In this document: positions 37,560 through 37,635 of the stretch, piece after piece
Layout: each line of letters begins with the position of its first letter
Numbering within the stretch: the stretch's first letter is position 1
DNA from: a bacterium
GTDB lineage: Bacteria; Armatimonadota; Chthonomonadetes; Chthonomonadales; CAJBBX01
Length of the DNA: 37,635 nt
Assembly: GCA_021811565.1 (NCBI GenBank)
Contig: JAJZOL010000175.1
Span: 1-37,635, forward strand
Direction of reading: 5' to 3'
The notes under the pieces: generated by a model
What the model was told of the DNA's origin: nothing
Database searches by the model: none
What the model saw: the letters and a program-made list of their open reading frames with translations, nothing else
Program-made: the position numbers and the translations under genes

Positions 37560-37587
37560 ATTATCGACTTGAAAATGTGGCAAACAA
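37560..37587 (-). promoter_or_regulatory. Candidate promoter of the sugar transferase gene
   Basis: On the minus strand TTGTTT (37582-37587), a 16-base spacer and GATAAT (37560-37565, five of six matches to TATAAT). It lies about 115 bases before the start codon. Confidence 0.35.
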
Positions 37588-37635
37588 CCGGCTTTGAGCG
37601 TGAATATGGGAAAAAATCTGTCTTATCTGGTTTTG

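Noticed and set aside
1-37635. CRISPR array, prophage, restriction or other defence island, biosynthetic cluster
   Set aside because: No regularly spaced repeats, integrase, transposase, nuclease, methyltransferase, or NRPS/PKS domains were seen in any frame.

Overview
The window reads as a chromosomal segment of a free-living, saccharolytic, diderm bacterium of middling G+C. The mix of genes (GH42 and GH78 glycosidases, an FG-GAP propeller, SMP-30 and ADP-ribosylglycohydrolase family proteins, G/F-type pseudopilins, a large SLBB exporter, and the block rpsB-tsf-pyrH-frr-uppS) resembles Armatimonadota and similar environmental phyla. That placement is inference; no 16S gene is present. The Wza-like exporter implies an outer membrane.

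Layout. 84-2123: transketolase. 2443-4908: a palindromic repeat, an ABC-2 type permease without an adjacent ATPase, and a convergent small membrane protein. 5459-8564 (minus): an FG-GAP propeller gene followed directly by a GH42 beta-galactosidase. 8734-11484 (minus): BCP peroxiredoxin, a LolA/LppX-like exported protein and an MFS transporter. 11724-15596: a 983-residue Tat-exported, hydrolase-like protein of no family I recognise, convergent with an exported SMP-30 protein. 15776-16686 (minus): two tandem pseudopilins. 16949-20286: a small membrane protein, a sugar-nucleotidyltransferase/phosphomannomutase-like fusion and a 72-residue cysteine protein. 20432-24748 (minus): an exported alpha-L-rhamnosidase and an ADP-ribosylglycohydrolase with a cysteine-rich tail. 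24836-28925 (minus): uppS, frr, pyrH, tsf, rpsB (transcribed in the reverse of this list). 29282-37444: an exopolysaccharide locus with a seven-SLBB exporter, gmd, fcl, a Wzz-type chain-length protein and, on the opposite strand, a priming glycosyl-phosphate transferase.

How it fits together. The GTP-mannose-type nucleotidyltransferase at 17.5 kb could supply GDP-mannose, which Gmd and Fcl convert to GDP-L-fucose. The priming transferase, Wzz protein and SLBB exporter suggest that a fucose-containing polysaccharide is made by a Wzx/Wzy-type route. UppS supplies the polyprenyl carrier. The GH42, GH78, Tat-exported and SMP-30 proteins point to scavenging of plant or microbial polysaccharides.

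The most notable items are an approximately 85-bp dispersed palindromic element with GGTAATTGCAAAAT ends (two good copies about 20.5 kb apart in opposite orientation, plus a degenerate third), the unassigned Tat-exported protein, the altered phosphomutase active site in the fusion enzyme, and the seven-SLBB exporter. I found no CRISPR array, tRNA, rRNA, insertion sequence with a transposase, or prophage. I do not see an obviously new multi-gene defence or mobile system here.
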